NCBI GenBank assembly: GCA_003116995.1
Contig: BDSL01000044.1
Location: 558,001-622,000 of the forward strand
Length of the DNA: 64,000 bases
Direction: 5' to 3'
Source of the DNA: Yamagishiella unicocca
Taxonomy: Eukaryota; Chlorophyta; Chlorophyceae; Chlamydomonadales; Volvocaceae
How positions within the stretch are numbered: the first letter of the stretch is position 1; each line of letters begins with the position of its first letter. The notes beneath the pieces were generated by a model. That model was not told where the DNA came from. It did no database searches and saw nothing but the letters and a program-made list of their open reading frames with translations. A program made the position numbers and the translations under genes. This document shows positions 23,585-35,867 of this stretch, piece after piece.

Positions 23585-26500
23585 GGAGCCAATTGCCGCA
23601 CCACGAGTACGAGTGGCGCGAGTCGGCTTCAGTCCGTGTGGTAACCATTGTGTCAGGTAGGATTAAGGGTTTTAGGGATTTAAGGTTTAGGGTTTAGAGT
23701 TTTAGCGATTAGGGGCGGCAGGGGGAGAGCCCCTGGACGGGAGCGCGGCCCGAGGCACGGGATCAGGGTCCAGGATGGTAGACGACGGCATGTCCCCGTA
23801 TTGGAGGGCGGGGCGGCGGGATTGCGGTGATGTGAGGGTGAGGCTATTAAGGTGTCAAACTCCCCACCTCCCACTTTCCCCACTTTCCCCACTTTCCCCA
23901 CTTTCCCCACTTTCCCCACTTTCCCCACTTTCCGCGTTCCACCACACTTCCCTCCGTACACATCCAGGAGTTGGCGGTAAACCAACACGTAGGAGTTCGC
24001 GGCTTAGCGTTAAGTCAATGCACAGCCACGCATCCCCAGGCGGCGTGTTGTATCAACCATTCCCTAATCGGTTTTACTGGCCCGTGCCGACCCATGGGTC
24101 TCCTCTCATGCGCCCTCAGGCGGCGCCCCCAGCCCCTACCGCACTACCTGGGACTCCCTCGCCGACCACACTGCGCAGCGGCTGGAGTGGACGGACCCCT
24201 CCTACCAGATGCTGGTGTTCCGGTCGGACCAGCTGGGGGTCGATGAGGGTGAGCGGGGCGGAGGAGACTAGCGAGGGCCGTAGGGGGATGGGGACCGTAG
24301 GGAGATGGGGACCGTAGGGGGATGGGGACCGTAGGGGGATAAGGATCTCTTAGTCATTGTTTGAATGGGTTGGAGAGAGGGAGCCGCTTGGGTGCGGTGG
24401 GGGTGCGGTCAGCCGCCCAAGCCTGGGTGCTGCTGCCCCGCTGCCTTTGATTGCTGCCGTACAGGTTTGCAGCGGTCTTTCCTGCGGGCGCTGCAGAGCG
24501 GCGCCCAGATGGTGGTGGGGCTGGATGTCAGGGACGCAGCGGCAGAGGCCTTCCTAAGGGTAGGTGCCGTCCCGTTGGCGCACTGGGGCTGTGGCCGAGC
24601 CGGCGTGGGGGGTGGCATAGAAGCCGTTTACGGATAGTTGGCGCATCGGAGTGCTGGGGTGTTGCAGCGTCGGGGCCAATGTGCGAGAACAATGAAGAAC
24701 GGATCAGCATCGCAGCCAGCAAATGATGGTTTTTAGGTGGCGGTGGCGGCGGCGGCGGCGGCTGCAGCCACTTTCCTCCCTACGTCGTGGCGCATGTCGC
24801 ATTGTCCGCCAGCGTTGTGTGCCGAACATCTCCTGAACGATTATAATAACTCTCAGTGCCGACCCACGGGTCGGGCTCCTCTCATACCCGCCCCCTCCCT
24901 CCCAGGACCCCCGGGTGGCCTCCAAGCTGCCCGGCGTGGTCCTCTTCCTGGGCGGCTCCGAAACCCTCGCCCGAGACCTCACACAGTTCCAGGTACGGTA
25001 CGGTGTGACAAAAGACTGCGTGTACGACACCGTACAGTGACCGTGCAGCCGCCGTGCCTTACCCTCGAGCTCGGGATCCCATTTCATATCTTGCTTGTCT
25101 CGCAGGGCGGGCTGCGGCCGCAGGATCCAGGATCCTGGCGCACGGCGCTGGCGCGGTGAGTGCGGCGGGTCGAGCCGGGTAAGGGTTTGTTTAATTACCG
25201 CCCCTGATCCCAGAAACTCCCAGGGTGTGTGTATGTGTGTATGCGTATGTGTGTGTATGTGTGTATGTGTGTCTGATGCGGGACACCGTCGAGCACCGCG
25301 GGGCGGAAGTGCCCCGCCCTCTGCGTTCCCTCCTCGTCGGGCTCCACCTTCAGCGTCCTTGGTAGTAAAACCCTAAAACCCTAAACCCTAAAACTCTAGC
25401 CCGCATGCGGCTCCGCCTCCTCCGCTTCCGAGCCTCCCGGCACCACCGCCTTCATCCCCAGCCACCCACCGCCACTAAATAAGTCTTTCGGCCTCCCTTT
25501 CCCTTAATGTCTCTTGTGGCGAACAATCGTTTGTATGCTACCCATCACCACGCTGGTCGTGCGTGGTGTAACCGGGTCAAACTCGCCCCCACCCACCCCT
25601 CCCAGCCGCCTGACGTGGACCCCGGATGGCCGTGGGCTGGAGTTGTGGGACACCGTGCAGCTGCTGAAGGGTCGCCACGACTCGGACAACTTCCTTTTCG
25701 TGTACCTGGTGCTCATCAACCAGTACGTCACGACTGTACGACAGGTGCGGACGACACGGACACGGACACGGACACCATCCGTTCAGTACGACTACGGCAA
25801 CGCAGGCTACAGGCTTTGGCCGCTCGGCTGCCGCCGTTTCGACAGGCGCCTTCCCGCCCGCCTGACACGCACCCTTTTTACTACCGTGTTCCTAAACTTT
25901 CTTTGGGGCCTCCGCCTTTGCCTCCGGCCCCTTCCGCTCGCCCTGGTCGCGCCAGGTGGCAGACACCACCAAGGGCTTTGACCTTCAGTCGCTATACTGC
26001 ATGATCAAGAACTGCGGCAGCAAGTGGGTTGTCGATGTACGACGCAAACGTGTGGGTCCACGGCATCGTGACACACTGCTGCTGCTGCTGCAAGGCCGTA
26101 TGCCGGTCTGCACAGCCTTTCGGCCTCGTAGGGCGACTTGGGCGTCGGCACCCGCCCCTCCCCAACCCGGTGTAACCCGCCCCCCCTCCCCAACCCGTTT
26201 TTTCTCGCATCCACGGGTCTTCCTCGCAACTCCCCAACCCGGTGTAACCCCCTCTTCCCCCGTTGCTAGTGCCGACCCACGGGTTTCCTCTCATACTACC
26301 CGGCTAGCTACACCCCTCCGCTTCCTCTGTCGTGTGACCGGGTCTTCTGCCCTCCGTCGTGTGACCGGGTCTTCTGCCCTCCGCTTCCTATGTCGTGTAA
26401 CCGGGTCTTCTGCCCTCCGTCGTGTGACCGGGTCTTCTGCCCTCCGCTTCCTCTGTCGTGTGACCGGGTCGTCACCCCGCCCCTCCCCTCTCCCCGCCCC

Positions 26501-28943
26501 CCCCCCGCCCCTCCCTGCCAGGGTTGTGCGCTGCGTGCAGGACCCCACCTGCAAGTCCGCCCTGGACTGCCTCAACGCTTGCACCTTCAATGATCAGGTG
26601 GGCCTCGCCGGGGGGGTTGTATAAAAATCTCGCCCGGGGGGGGTTGTTTGAAAATCTCGCCCGGGGGGGTTGTTTAAAAATCTCGCCCGGGGGGGTTGTT
26701 TAAAAATCTCGCCCGGGGGGGTTGTTTAAAATTCTCGCCCGGGGGGGTGGGGGGTGTTGGCTAGCAGGGCCCTACCCCACATGTCTCCCCTCTCCCCTCT
26801 CCCCGCCCCCCCCTCCCTCCCCTCCCACGGGTCTTCCTGGAACCCTCCCCCCCCTCCCACCCTCTCCTGACCGCACACCCCTCCCACACACCCCTCCCCG
26901 GCCCCTCCCGCTCACCCCTCCCTTCCCCTCACCACCATCGCTCCAGGTGTGCCAGTACCGCTGCATCGTGAGCTACGAGAGCCCCCTCCTGGAGCAGTTC
27001 AGCCTCTGCATCCTGCAGCTGCACAACTGCCGCAACCTGGACGCCAAGCCGCCGCTGCTGCCGGGTGAGCGGGGTGCTGCTGGCTGGGGCTGGACGGGAT
27101 TACGGACCCTAAGCCCTAACAGCGCGAGCCGGTATCTCACCCCGCCCCCATCTCCTCCCGCCACTTCCTCTCGCCAGTGGCCCCCTCGTGTCATAAGCTC
27201 ATAACGGTATCTTCTCACCGCCCCCTCCGCCCCGCACCACCGCCGCCCCGCACCACCGCCGGCTCACAGATCCGGCGCCCCTCACACCACCCCCTCCGCC
27301 CCCCGCCCCCCCGGCCCCCGCCCCTCAAACCCCCTCCCCCCGCCCCGGGCCCCCGGCCCCCGCCCCCCCCCCTCACCCCCCCCGCCACCTCGCAGACCCG
27401 GCACCCATGCCTTCCTTCCGGGGCGCGCCCCTGACGCACGAGGCAGCTGAGGAGCTGTTCTTCGGCTGGCTCGACGAGCCGGCCCAAGGAGCGCCCGCCG
27501 GGTCGCTCCTGGGGGAGCGGCAGGGCAAGCCGTACAGCTGGCTGGTGGCGGCGGGTGGGTCGGTGGGTCGGTGGTGCCTTTGGCGGCGCCGTGGGTAGGA
27601 ACGTGAGTAGTGCAGGTGGTAAGCTGGGAGGCGGTGTGGGGTGCGGGGGCTAGAGGCAAGGGACCGGGAGGGCGTGGGCGTGAGGGCGCGGGTTCGGCGT
27701 GTGATGTGTATTGGCACGCCAGCCCCCCTCCCACACCCACGACCCCCCGGCCAACCCGCCACCTCCGTGTCCCTCTCCGCCCCCAGGCAAGAACCCCGCC
27801 TACGACTACTTCCCCTGCCAGCACCAGATATATTACCGTGGGCGGGGGCGGGGCCAGGTGTGGTACGAGCCGGTGTTCAAGGCCATCACGCTCGATGGCC
27901 GGGAGGTGTGGCGGCGCAGGGTGTATCGAGTGCGGAGAGCCAAGGTGGGAAGGGGGGAAAGCGGGGGAGGGGCGAGGAAACCCACCTAACCCAGCTTACG
28001 GGGGAAGCGGGGGTTGAGGCGGCGGGGAGGGGTGGGTTCGTGGGGAGGTGGGAAGGGGGTGGCGCATGTGGGCTAGGATACAGCCAGCCGGCAATTACCT
28101 CCCTTCGATAACCGTAAGTCCAGACGTCCCTTCTTCCGTCCGGCCTGCCGGCCTCTCCGCCCGCAGACCCCTGGGACCTTCCACCTGTCAGTGCTGGACA
28201 ACGGCGTCACGTCCAACGAGTACTGGCGCGTCCTGGACTGCCAGGAGGACCTCGACTACTGCCTCTTCTACTACAGCGGAGCTGCGTCCACGGCGGGTGA
28301 GGCAGCGGCGCCGGGGGGGAACGGTGCGGAAGCCGCCACTGGGTTTGCGTGTTCCTCTTAACCCCGGGACTGGCCAGGCGGGGAGGGGGCCGGCGGGGAG
28401 GCGGCCGGGGCGGCGGGGAGGGGGCCGGCGGGGTGCCGTGTGGTGGCGGGGGGGCTACCGGTACTCGGGCCGCTGTGGATCGGAGCTGCAGGTTGTACGG
28501 CACTGCCCCGCCAACGCGCCCTTCCATACACGTGCGTGTCCTCACGTCCTCACCCAACACATGCCGTACGTACACGCGCCACGCACCCCGCGGCCCCCTC
28601 CCTCCCCCCTCCCTCCCCCCTCCCTCTCGTACCCCCACTCCACCCATCCTACGCGCCCAAAACTATGTGTCCGAAGACAATGCGCCAGCTATTGTACCGA
28701 TGTCGTGTAACCGGTCTTTATGCCCCTCCTCCCCTCCTTCCAGGCCTCGCCTACAGCGGCGCCGTGCTGGGCACCCCCGACGGCCGCATGCCGGGCCCCC
28801 AGCACACGGAGCGCCTGCATGCCGCGCTGCGCCGCGCCGGCATCGAGCCGTGGGAGCTGAGCTACGTGGACAACAGCGACTGCGGCGACGCGCCGCTTCG
28901 AATCACCGGCCCTGTGGCGGCAGCGGCGGGGGCGGTCGCGTGA
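22284..28943 (+). CDS. VDR: Violaxanthin de-epoxidase-related protein (VDR)
   Basis: Exons: 22284-22409 (tentative), 22585-23656, 24120-24248, 24465-24559, 24906-24992, 25106-25155, 25606-25744, 25956-26023, 26522-26597, 26947-27064, 27396-27554, 27787-27944, 28167-28296, 28744-28943. Phases agree throughout. From exon 3 onward the protein has the VDR architecture: a partly conserved N-terminal domain (MVVGLDVRD, LFLGGSE), a Cys-rich segment with the family spacing (MIKNCG, RCVQDPTCKSALDCLNAC, VCQYRCI, LCILQLHNC), then the lipocalin-like region (NPAYDYFPCQHQIYYRG, WYEPVFKAITLDG, TPGTFHLSVLDNG). In plants VDR proteins are plastid homologues of the lumenal xanthophyll-cycle enzyme VDE; their reaction is not settled. 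Here the core is preceded by about 350 residues of Ala/Gly-rich sequence with a hydrophobic, membrane-like stretch (about 23009-23090). The first exon, beginning MLHAQAVHP, is a phase-consistent guess; the ATG could lie elsewhere. The chlorophycean enzyme that de-epoxidises violaxanthin (CVDE) is unrelated, so this gene should not be called VDE. Confidence 0.85.
23655..23712. repeat. Interstitial telomere-like tract
   Basis: Degenerate GGGTTTTAGGGATTTAAGG and GGTTTAGGGTTTAG units resembling TTTTAGGG/TTTAGGG start at the splice donor of the long VDR N-terminal exon and run into the intron. Confidence 0.7.
23872..23931. repeat. 10-bp tandem repeat in a VDR intron
   Basis: About six to seven copies of CCACTTTCCC lie in the second VDR intron. 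Confidence 0.9.
25216..25273. repeat. (GTGTAT)-type microsatellite
   Basis: GTGTGTATGTGTGTATGCGT-type repeats lie in a VDR intron. Confidence 0.85.
25364..25399. repeat. Interstitial telomeric repeat (CCCTAAAA type)
   Basis: Four consecutive CCCTAAA or CCCTAAAA units lie within a VDR intron. CCCTAAAA is the Chlamydomonas telomere unit (complement TTTTAGGG). Confidence 0.85.
26325..26475. repeat. Tandem TCGTGTGACCGGGTCTTCTG repeats
   Basis: Five to six units of a repeat built on CGTGTGACCGGGTCTTCTGC, some separated by CCTCCGCTTCCT, lie in a VDR intron. Single dispersed copies occur elsewhere: 28.70 kb, and in reverse at 59.56, 60.30 and 60.34 kb. Confidence 0.85.
26605..26752. repeat. ~27-bp G-rich minisatellite
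   Basis: Five copies of a unit reading CTCGCCCGGGGGGGTTGTTT plus AAAAAT lie in the intron after the exon at 26522-26597. Each has a run of seven to eight G. Confidence 0.9.
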
Positions 28944-30399
28944 GCACTGACAGCCCAGTCCCGCCGGGGACGCGCATGCCGGCTGAGTGGGGTATGGGGG
29001 GAAGACCCATGGGTCGGCATTGGCTAGGGAAGCTGATTAGGAAGGCGGCTGAGTGAGGCGGTGCAGGCCGGCTGAGGGGGGTATGAGGGGAAGACCCGTG
29101 GGTCGGCATTGGCTAGGGAAAAGCCGATTAGGACGCTGATTAGGAGTGGGGCGGTGCAGCCCACCGGGTGGCACTGGGGTGTGTGAACCGCACCGCCGCA
29201 CATCGATGTAGCCCTCCCGGTGGGCTGCGGCTTCTGCCGCTGTCTGGACCCGGGTCTGCGGTGGCTGCACGCAAGTCCCGGCTAGCACTGAGACTTTGAG
29301 AGGCGCTTTGGGGAGCCGAGAGCCGCCACCTCCGCTGGCGAAGGAGCCCCGGGTGTTGCTGATGCCGCGTTTACACGTGCCTCCCGACTGCTGGAGCATG
29401 GCCGTTGTGGATAAAGGGGGGGCACGACGAGGCGCGGTGGGTAGTCCCGGAGCACGAGGGAGGCACCCCAAGGAAGGAGTTCAGATGCCGCCTGAGCCCG
29501 TGGGGAGGGCTGTCGGACGGTGGAGCTGACGGACGGTTTGAGCTTTTTGCGGCAGCGGCTGTTTTGCGATGTGTGCTTTCGCAAGGCTGCAATTGCTGTG
29601 TAGTACATCACAGCGATTCATCCTTTTTTGTTTAAGATCCTGTGGTTGAGAAGGTTGAGAAGGTTGAGAAGCCAGCCAGCTGTGTCGATCTGGGGATGGC
29701 GTGGCCGGGGATACGGGCCCCGAGGCGGTGGAACACCGCCACCTGGGTTCGTGTGATGGCCCCCGCACCCTGGCTTCGTGTGATGGACTGTTGCAGCGAC
29801 TGGTCGTGACCCCACGTGCCGCAAAGCCTCTGCGCACCTTACACCGTCCATCCACCTTACATCGTCCATCCACTCCTTCAACCAAACAAACATCCAGCAG
29901 CGGCTGCTGGGCTCTGGAGCTGGCACCTGGCACCTGGCGCTGCCAGCAAGGGAGCGAGGCGCGCATGTGCCCCACCCCGGTGTGCTGTTAGGGCCTATCG
30001 CCTGCGTCCTCTATGATGCCTGCCGCTCCCCCGCCGCAGTGTCGCGCGGCCCACTGCCGTCATGCTACGCTACTCCCTCCACCTGGAGCAACGCCCCCCC
30101 TCGACCCGAATTCCGACGCCGCCGGTACCTGCTCGCACACATACACACACACACGCGGCAGCTCCAACATCACACCAACATCACACCAGTCGCCCTCGGC
30201 CTATCATGCCCTGTGCCATAGCGGCTGCTGCTTGTGCAGCAGAGCACGATGACCTCGCCCAACCCCCAGCACTGGTTTTCTCCTCTCCTCAGCCCTGCGC
30301 CAGCGATGCGGCCGGTCCCACGCCGCCGGCGAAATGCAGCCGCCGTCTTGGGTGCCGATACGCCCCCTGGGCTTAGGGCCGAGTAGAAGAGCACCCCGC
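28944..30399. other. Convergent intergenic region, no gene seen
   Basis: This region lies between the VDR stop (+) and the KH-gene stop (-) and should hold both 3' UTRs. A 90-bp near-duplicate containing GAAGACCCATGGGTCGGCAT occurs twice (28.98-29.05 and 29.07-29.14 kb). The remaining open frames are short and not protein-like. Confidence 0.5.
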
Positions 30400-33300
30400 T
30401 TACTCGTCTCCGTCGCCATCGCCGTACCCGATGAGGCCCTGCAGGGAGCCAGTGATCTGGGCGCCGACAGCAGCGGCAGCCGCGGCGTCGGAGGCTGCGG
30501 TGGCAGGGGCGGGATGGGCAGCTGCAGCGCCGGGAGGCAGTGACCCGTGGGTCCGTGGGCCAAGGGGGGAGCGGCACAGCGGTCAGGAGAGAGGGGCGCG
30601 GGGCCGCGGCGGTGGGGGCGGGGGCGTCAGTGGGCCTGGGCAGGGGGGAGTCGTGGAGCATGCGGGTGCTAGGCGGCAATCGATGGGGCACAGCAGAGGC
30701 GGATGGAGAGGGGGCGGGGCGGGGCGGGAGAGCAGGTGCATGGAGACCTGCAGGCGAGTGGCGGTGCAAGGGTAAGGGCGCCGCAGTGGGTTCGGCGGCG
30801 CGTGTTCTAGGAGACTGCGGTGCCGAGCCCGTCGGCGGCCTCTCACAGCCGGTGCGACAGCAACACAGCCCGGCCTGGGGTGCACCAATGGCAGGCGCTG
30901 TGCCGAGTTGTATGGCCGACGCGGGCGGCCAGACGCGCGGTGCAGGTTGCGGGCCCGGACTGCGAGCTCCCAACCCAATCCCGACAGCGGTACTGTGGGG
31001 TCCACGCACTCCACGTGAGCTATGCCGCCTGCCGCCACCACCACAACACACACCTCGCCCCCGCCGTCACTCTTCGCCCCTGTCTGCAGCAGGACCCCCC
31101 CAGCGGAATTCACCCGCGACCCAGGAGACGGAGAGGCCATCAGACAGGTGCCCAGACAGGGCCCAAGGTGCCAAGACAGGGCCCTGGCTGTATCCGCCCT
31201 GCGCCTGCCACGACGCCTCCGCGCCGTTCCGAATCCAAGGCCCCAGATAGCGGTCCGAAAAACCCCCACGAGGTCCAGTTGCGCAGATACCGTCACACCG
31301 CACCGCCTGCCATCCACATCAGGGCAGCGCCACCTGACCCGGCCGTCGCCTCCACCACCACTGCACTTCCCCCTCCGCGCTACCCACACCACCATCCGAT
31401 TCCGCTTCCCCGCCGCGCAGCATTCAGCGGCACCGCAGGAACGCAGTGCCGTACCTCCTGCCCCTGTCGTCGGCTCCAGCGGGGGCCCCGAAACCACAGC
31501 CGAGCCGCCAGCCCCTGCATCCGGAGCGCCGGAGTTGACGTTCGGACTCGGGTTGGTGTGGGCGCTGGCGGCGCTGCCCCCTAGGGGCTGGGCGCGACCC
31601 ATGGCGTGCGCGTATTGCGCGTAGGGGTTGTCTGGCGGAGGGGGGGAGGGCCGGGCCTGCGCTCCGGAGCGCGGCCGCATCAGGGTTCATGGCGGCGGCA
31701 GCAGCAGCAGCAGCGGCGGGTAGGGAGCCGCGGGAGGGGGCGCGGTCCGAGGAGGAAGGAAAGGGCGACGGGAAGGGAAGGAGGGAGGAGGGAGGGAAGG
31801 GGAGGAGGGAGGGAGGGAGGGGAAGGAGGGCCACGATGCAAGCGGAGGACCGAAGGGAAGGAAGGAGGCGGTGTTAGTGCCCTAGATTTGAGGAAAGGGG
31901 GGACCGGCGGGCGGGAGGGGCAGGGCTGTTTGGGTTGCGGCTCGGCACTTGCCTGTGGCCTGTGCCGGGTAAGAGGCACAGCAAATCATCCCCAACGCCA
32001 ACGCCAAAACAAAACACATCGAGATGAGCTCTCGAGTGGACAGCCCCTCTCCGAAACATCCGCGACATGGACTGGCCCCGCGCGACGAGCGAACCACTGG
32101 GACCCACACGGCGGTGCATACCCTGGCAGCCGCAGTTCCGCCACGAAGGTCACCGCCACGACACCTTTCCCCACTTGCGCAGCCCTGTCTATGCCGTCTA
32201 CAGTACCCTCACGCAGCCCTGTCTACACGGTCTACAGCAGCCTCGTGCACCTCCCGCCGCGCGGGGTCCTCAACCCAGTTCTCCAGCATGCATGCATATA
32301 AAAACGTCTGTCCTAAACGGGTATTTTTTCGCATCCACGGGTCTTCCTCGAAGCCTGCCGCCGCCGCACCAATGCCCCCCCCCGCGGGCGAGGCTCCCGT
32401 CGGCGCCCCGCGCCCCACCTGCTCCCCCTCGCGTGCTTCCCGAAACTTCCGCTTGGGCTGCCCGCCTGCCATCGAGCTGTCCTGAGCCGCCGACGATCTG
32501 GCAGAGCCGCTTGCGGCATGCGGCGGCGGCGGCTCCGCCGCCGCTGCCGCCGCCGGCGGCGGCGGCGCTGCCGAGCTGGCTGCTGGATGATGTGTATGGA
32601 AGGCGGTGCGGTGATGGAGCCCTTGAGGCGGCGGCGCCGCTGCCATCGCCGAGCTGGCTGCGGGATGTCCCCCGCCTACGGCTGGGTGCGCTGCTGCTCC
32701 TGGCCCGGCGGGGGGCGGCGCTGCTGCTGCTGCTGCCGGCGCCATGGGGGCAGGGGGCGCTCCGTAGCCGGCAGCTGCGAGCTGCGGCGCCGGCGGGTGG
32801 GAGGGGTGCGCCGGCGGCGGCGCACTGTAGGGCGGCGGCGCGCCCGGCGGCGGGTAGTGGTACGGCGGCGCGGGCGGCCCTGGAGCAGCGGCATGCGGCG
32901 CATACGGGTACGGCGGCGGCATCCCCGGGTACGGCGGCGGCGGGGTGGTGTAGGGCGGTGGGGCGCCACCGTACGGCTGGGCTGGCGGATAGCCCGCCGG
33001 CGGCGGGTAGTACGGCTGGCCCGGCGGCGGATAGTACGGCGCGCCAGCTGGCGGCGGCGCCGCGGCGTAGGGTGGCGGATACGGCGCCACCGGAGCGCCT
33101 GATTGTACGACAACCGGCGCCTGTACGGTGTGCGCCAGGGAGGGATTCGCCCGCTTGAAATCCTCCGCCACCGTCCGCAGCAGGTCCAGAACGAGGCTGC
33201 GAGGTGTACGATACACGTGCCGTACGGCGAGAGCGGGAGGGGTGTGCTTAGTAGGCGCTCGGGAGCGAGAGACCGCGTCCCCGGTGAACTGCTAGGAGCA

Positions 33301-35867
33301 CCCCAGGCGCAGACATGTCCGATACCGATTGCCTGGGTTGATACCCTGGACACCGGTCCTGCAGCCAGTCAGGGGGGGGTCCTCCACGCCCCTAGGCGGC
33401 AGCAGCAGCAGCAGCGGCAGCGGAGCTGCGGCCTGGGAGATCGGGGGATCGCCTTGGATAGCTGACCGCACCCCGATAGATCCCAGCAGCGGCGAATGAC
33501 AGCTACCGTAATGTTCCAGGCGGACGAATGCATCACGCGTGGATCGACATGCCGTGCGCTGGTAGGGTTTTGATACGCCGTGCGGTCATAGGGTTTCGTT
33601 TCTCTCCCCGCCGGTTCCGGAGCGCACCTCTTGGCGTCCTCCATCGCCTTCGGGCTGCTGGACGAGATGTGGACGTGCAGCGGGTCGGGCCTGGAGCGGG
33701 GAGAGGCAGGTGGGAGGTGGGGTAGGAGGCGGGTAGGAGGCGGGGTAGGAGGCGGGGTAGAAGGCCGGGTAGGCGGCGGGGTAGGAGAGGTGCGCGGATG
33801 CCGGCAGCGGCAGGCCAGCAGGCATCCGTACAGAACGGGACGCGGATTGGAGGTCGCAGGTGCGACAAAGGCACGGCAGCAGGCACCCATAAGGTGGTGG
33901 CGGCGGTGCGCCTGCCCGGTGGAGTCGCCACACCCCTGGCGGCGCCTGCCACGTCACCCGGTGCCTTTGCGCCTCTCTCCTCCCAGCGCCTGCTTCCCCT
34001 GGACTGCAAGGTACGGCAACCTTCCCCTGGTTTGTGAGGGCCTTGCGGTAGTCACTGTACGGCAACCCAAGGCAACCCAACCCACGGGCGCCGGGCAGGA
34101 CTCACCCCTCGGCGTCCCCGGAGCCCCGGCCTCGCAGCTGCACTGCGGAGCCGGTGGTGGCGGCGATGTGCTGCACGTAGGAGCCCCCTGCGGCACCAGC
34201 AGCAGCAGCAGCATCAGGAGCAACAGCAACGGCGCAGCAGCAGCAGCAGAAGCGGCGCGCTGGCAGCTTTGGAGGCGGCAGTAGGTGCGCGCGCCCCAAG
34301 CAGCTCCAGAGCAGCGCTGAAGCCGTCACCTGGTCCAACTCAACAGGACACAGACCCCACCTCCTCCTCCGCCAGCCATGCACTGCACTGCGGCCACTGC
34401 TCGCCAGCCACCCTCAGGTCCCTTCCCGAAGCCGCCGCCGGAAATCACCCTCTCCCAAAGTTCCCCCCCCCCCCAACCCCTTCACCCAGCTCCCTGGCCA
34501 CCATGCCCGCCAGCCCCAACCCCTTCACCCAGCTGCCTGGCCCCCATTCCCGCCACGGCTCCTCGAGGATCCCAAGCCCCTGCGACTGGTCTCTTGCCTG
34601 GCCCCTTGACCTTGTCCGCCACCGGGTATGCCCCCGGCTGCGTCACCCCCGTGTAGATGGTGCAGCTAAGGCTACCCGCGGGTCCTGCGGCTGGAGGCCC
34701 TGCTGTCAGCGGCGGCTGGTGAGGCGGATAGCCGTACCCCGGCGGCGGTGCGCCGTACTTGGGTGGCGGTGCGCCGTACGGCGGGGGGTGGTGAGGGTGG
34801 TGGTGGGCGTGCGGCGGCTGGGAGGTGTAGGGGGCGGCGGCGTGCGGCGCCGGGGCCGCGCTGGCGGCGTGGGGCACGGGCCGATTTGGCGGCATGTCCT
34901 GCAGGATGCGTTGGATGTCCGACACCGCGTTGCTGACCGCCTGCTGCTTCTGCTCGTCGGTCTGGGGGGCACACACACACGCGCAGCTCAGCATACTTAA
35001 AAGACACGCGCAAAAGCCGGTGGTGAGGCGGGGCGATGTGGGTGCTCCCGCCTGTCGTGGTCCTAGCTGGGCCCTACGCCCACGCACTTGCGTGCTATGT
35101 GTGGCGCCCTAGTTGAGAAGCCAGGCAGCCTAGCCCCGAGGCCTCACCGAGCCAGCATGCGAGCCAGGTTTGACCAGCAGATGCAGCGGCTTCTCCTTGC
35201 CATCGGGCACCACGCCCGGCGGGTAATACCGGCCCCGCGTGACAATGATCGTGCTGGTGCGCGATTGGATTTCGTCCTGAACTCCGCGCTTGGTGAGGTG
35301 GATGCGTACGCCGGTGGGCGCGTCGTTGATGAAGACCTCGCGCGAAAGGTCTGCCGGCCTTGACTCTGCTGCGCCCCCAGGGGCTGAGGCTGCATTTGCT
35401 GTTGCCACTGCAGCGGGCTTGACCTACAGGGGACATGACGCTCAGCGCAACTTTGAGGTGTATGGGCGCGATGCCGCCTTCGCGGGTGACTTTGCTAAAT
35501 CGCTATTGCGGCGCCACGCAATACAAGTATACAGACATGTGTCTTGCAAGTAAGCTGCCTTCCCCAGAGGGCGCATATAGTCCAAAGTGAACCACTTTTG
35601 CTAAATGCTCTATCCATTTGCGCACATAGAACGCCAGCAGGATCAGCCAAACTATCTTGCCTGCGCCCCCGGATGATACTTGCTGAATAAAGCTGCCGCA
35701 GCAGCTTGGGCGAGCCCAATATCAACCGCGGGAGCCGCCGAGGCCCCTGCGGCATCTCCCACGCCTACAGCCAGGGCTGCTGGCAAAGCAGTCGGCGCGA
35801 CCTGAGGCAGCGATGCAGGGCCGGGCACGTCCCATTTCCGCTTCTTCGCCTGCGGTTGTCCTTCCAT
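30400..35867 (-). CDS. RIK/KHDC4-like RNA-binding protein with two KH-type domains
   Basis: Eight exons in coding order: 35867-35661, 35423-35148, 34961-34598, 34187-34106, 33690-33628, 33196-32419, 31656-31455 and 30521-30400; 697 residues, all phases consistent. It opens MEGQPQAKKRKWDVPG, like the KKRKWDQP start of plant RIK and animal KHDC4 (BLOM7), a pre-mRNA splicing-associated family. First KH-type domain, exons 2-3 (about residues 85-175): EVFINDAPTGVRIHLTKRG, then TIIVTRGRYYPPG and KPLHLLVKPG. Second KH, exons 3-6 (about 265-330): VKGPGGSYVQHIAATTG, LRGRGSG, DPLHVHISSSSPKAMEDAK. A Pro/Gly/Tyr/Ala-rich tail of over 300 residues with PPPYPY-type repeats follows, then a short C-terminus GLIGYGDGDE. 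Two introns need GC donors (after 35661 and after 34598). It is divergent with the RWA gene. The last intron (about 930 bp) could hide another exon. A nuclear role in splicing is inferred from the family. Confidence 0.88.

Noticed and set aside
22641..23648. 335-codon minus-strand frame opposite the VDR N-terminal exon
   Set aside because: It is the shadow of GC-rich Ala/Gly codons. The plus-strand frame joins the VDR core in phase.
28060..28710. Alternative frames across VDR exon 12 and its following intron
   Set aside because: Only the frame reading TPGTFHLSVLDNG matches the family and splices in phase to both neighbours.
22284..28943. Calling the gene violaxanthin de-epoxidase (VDE) or chlorophycean CVDE/NPQ1
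   Set aside because: The conserved blocks are those of VDR. CVDE belongs to an unrelated lycopene-cyclase-like family, and plant VDE has a different lipocalin sequence.
32067..33158. 363-codon plus-strand frame opposite the KH-protein tail
   Set aside because: The minus-strand Pro/Gly/Tyr frame continues the KH gene with matching splice phases on both sides. The plus frame has no homology or splice logic.
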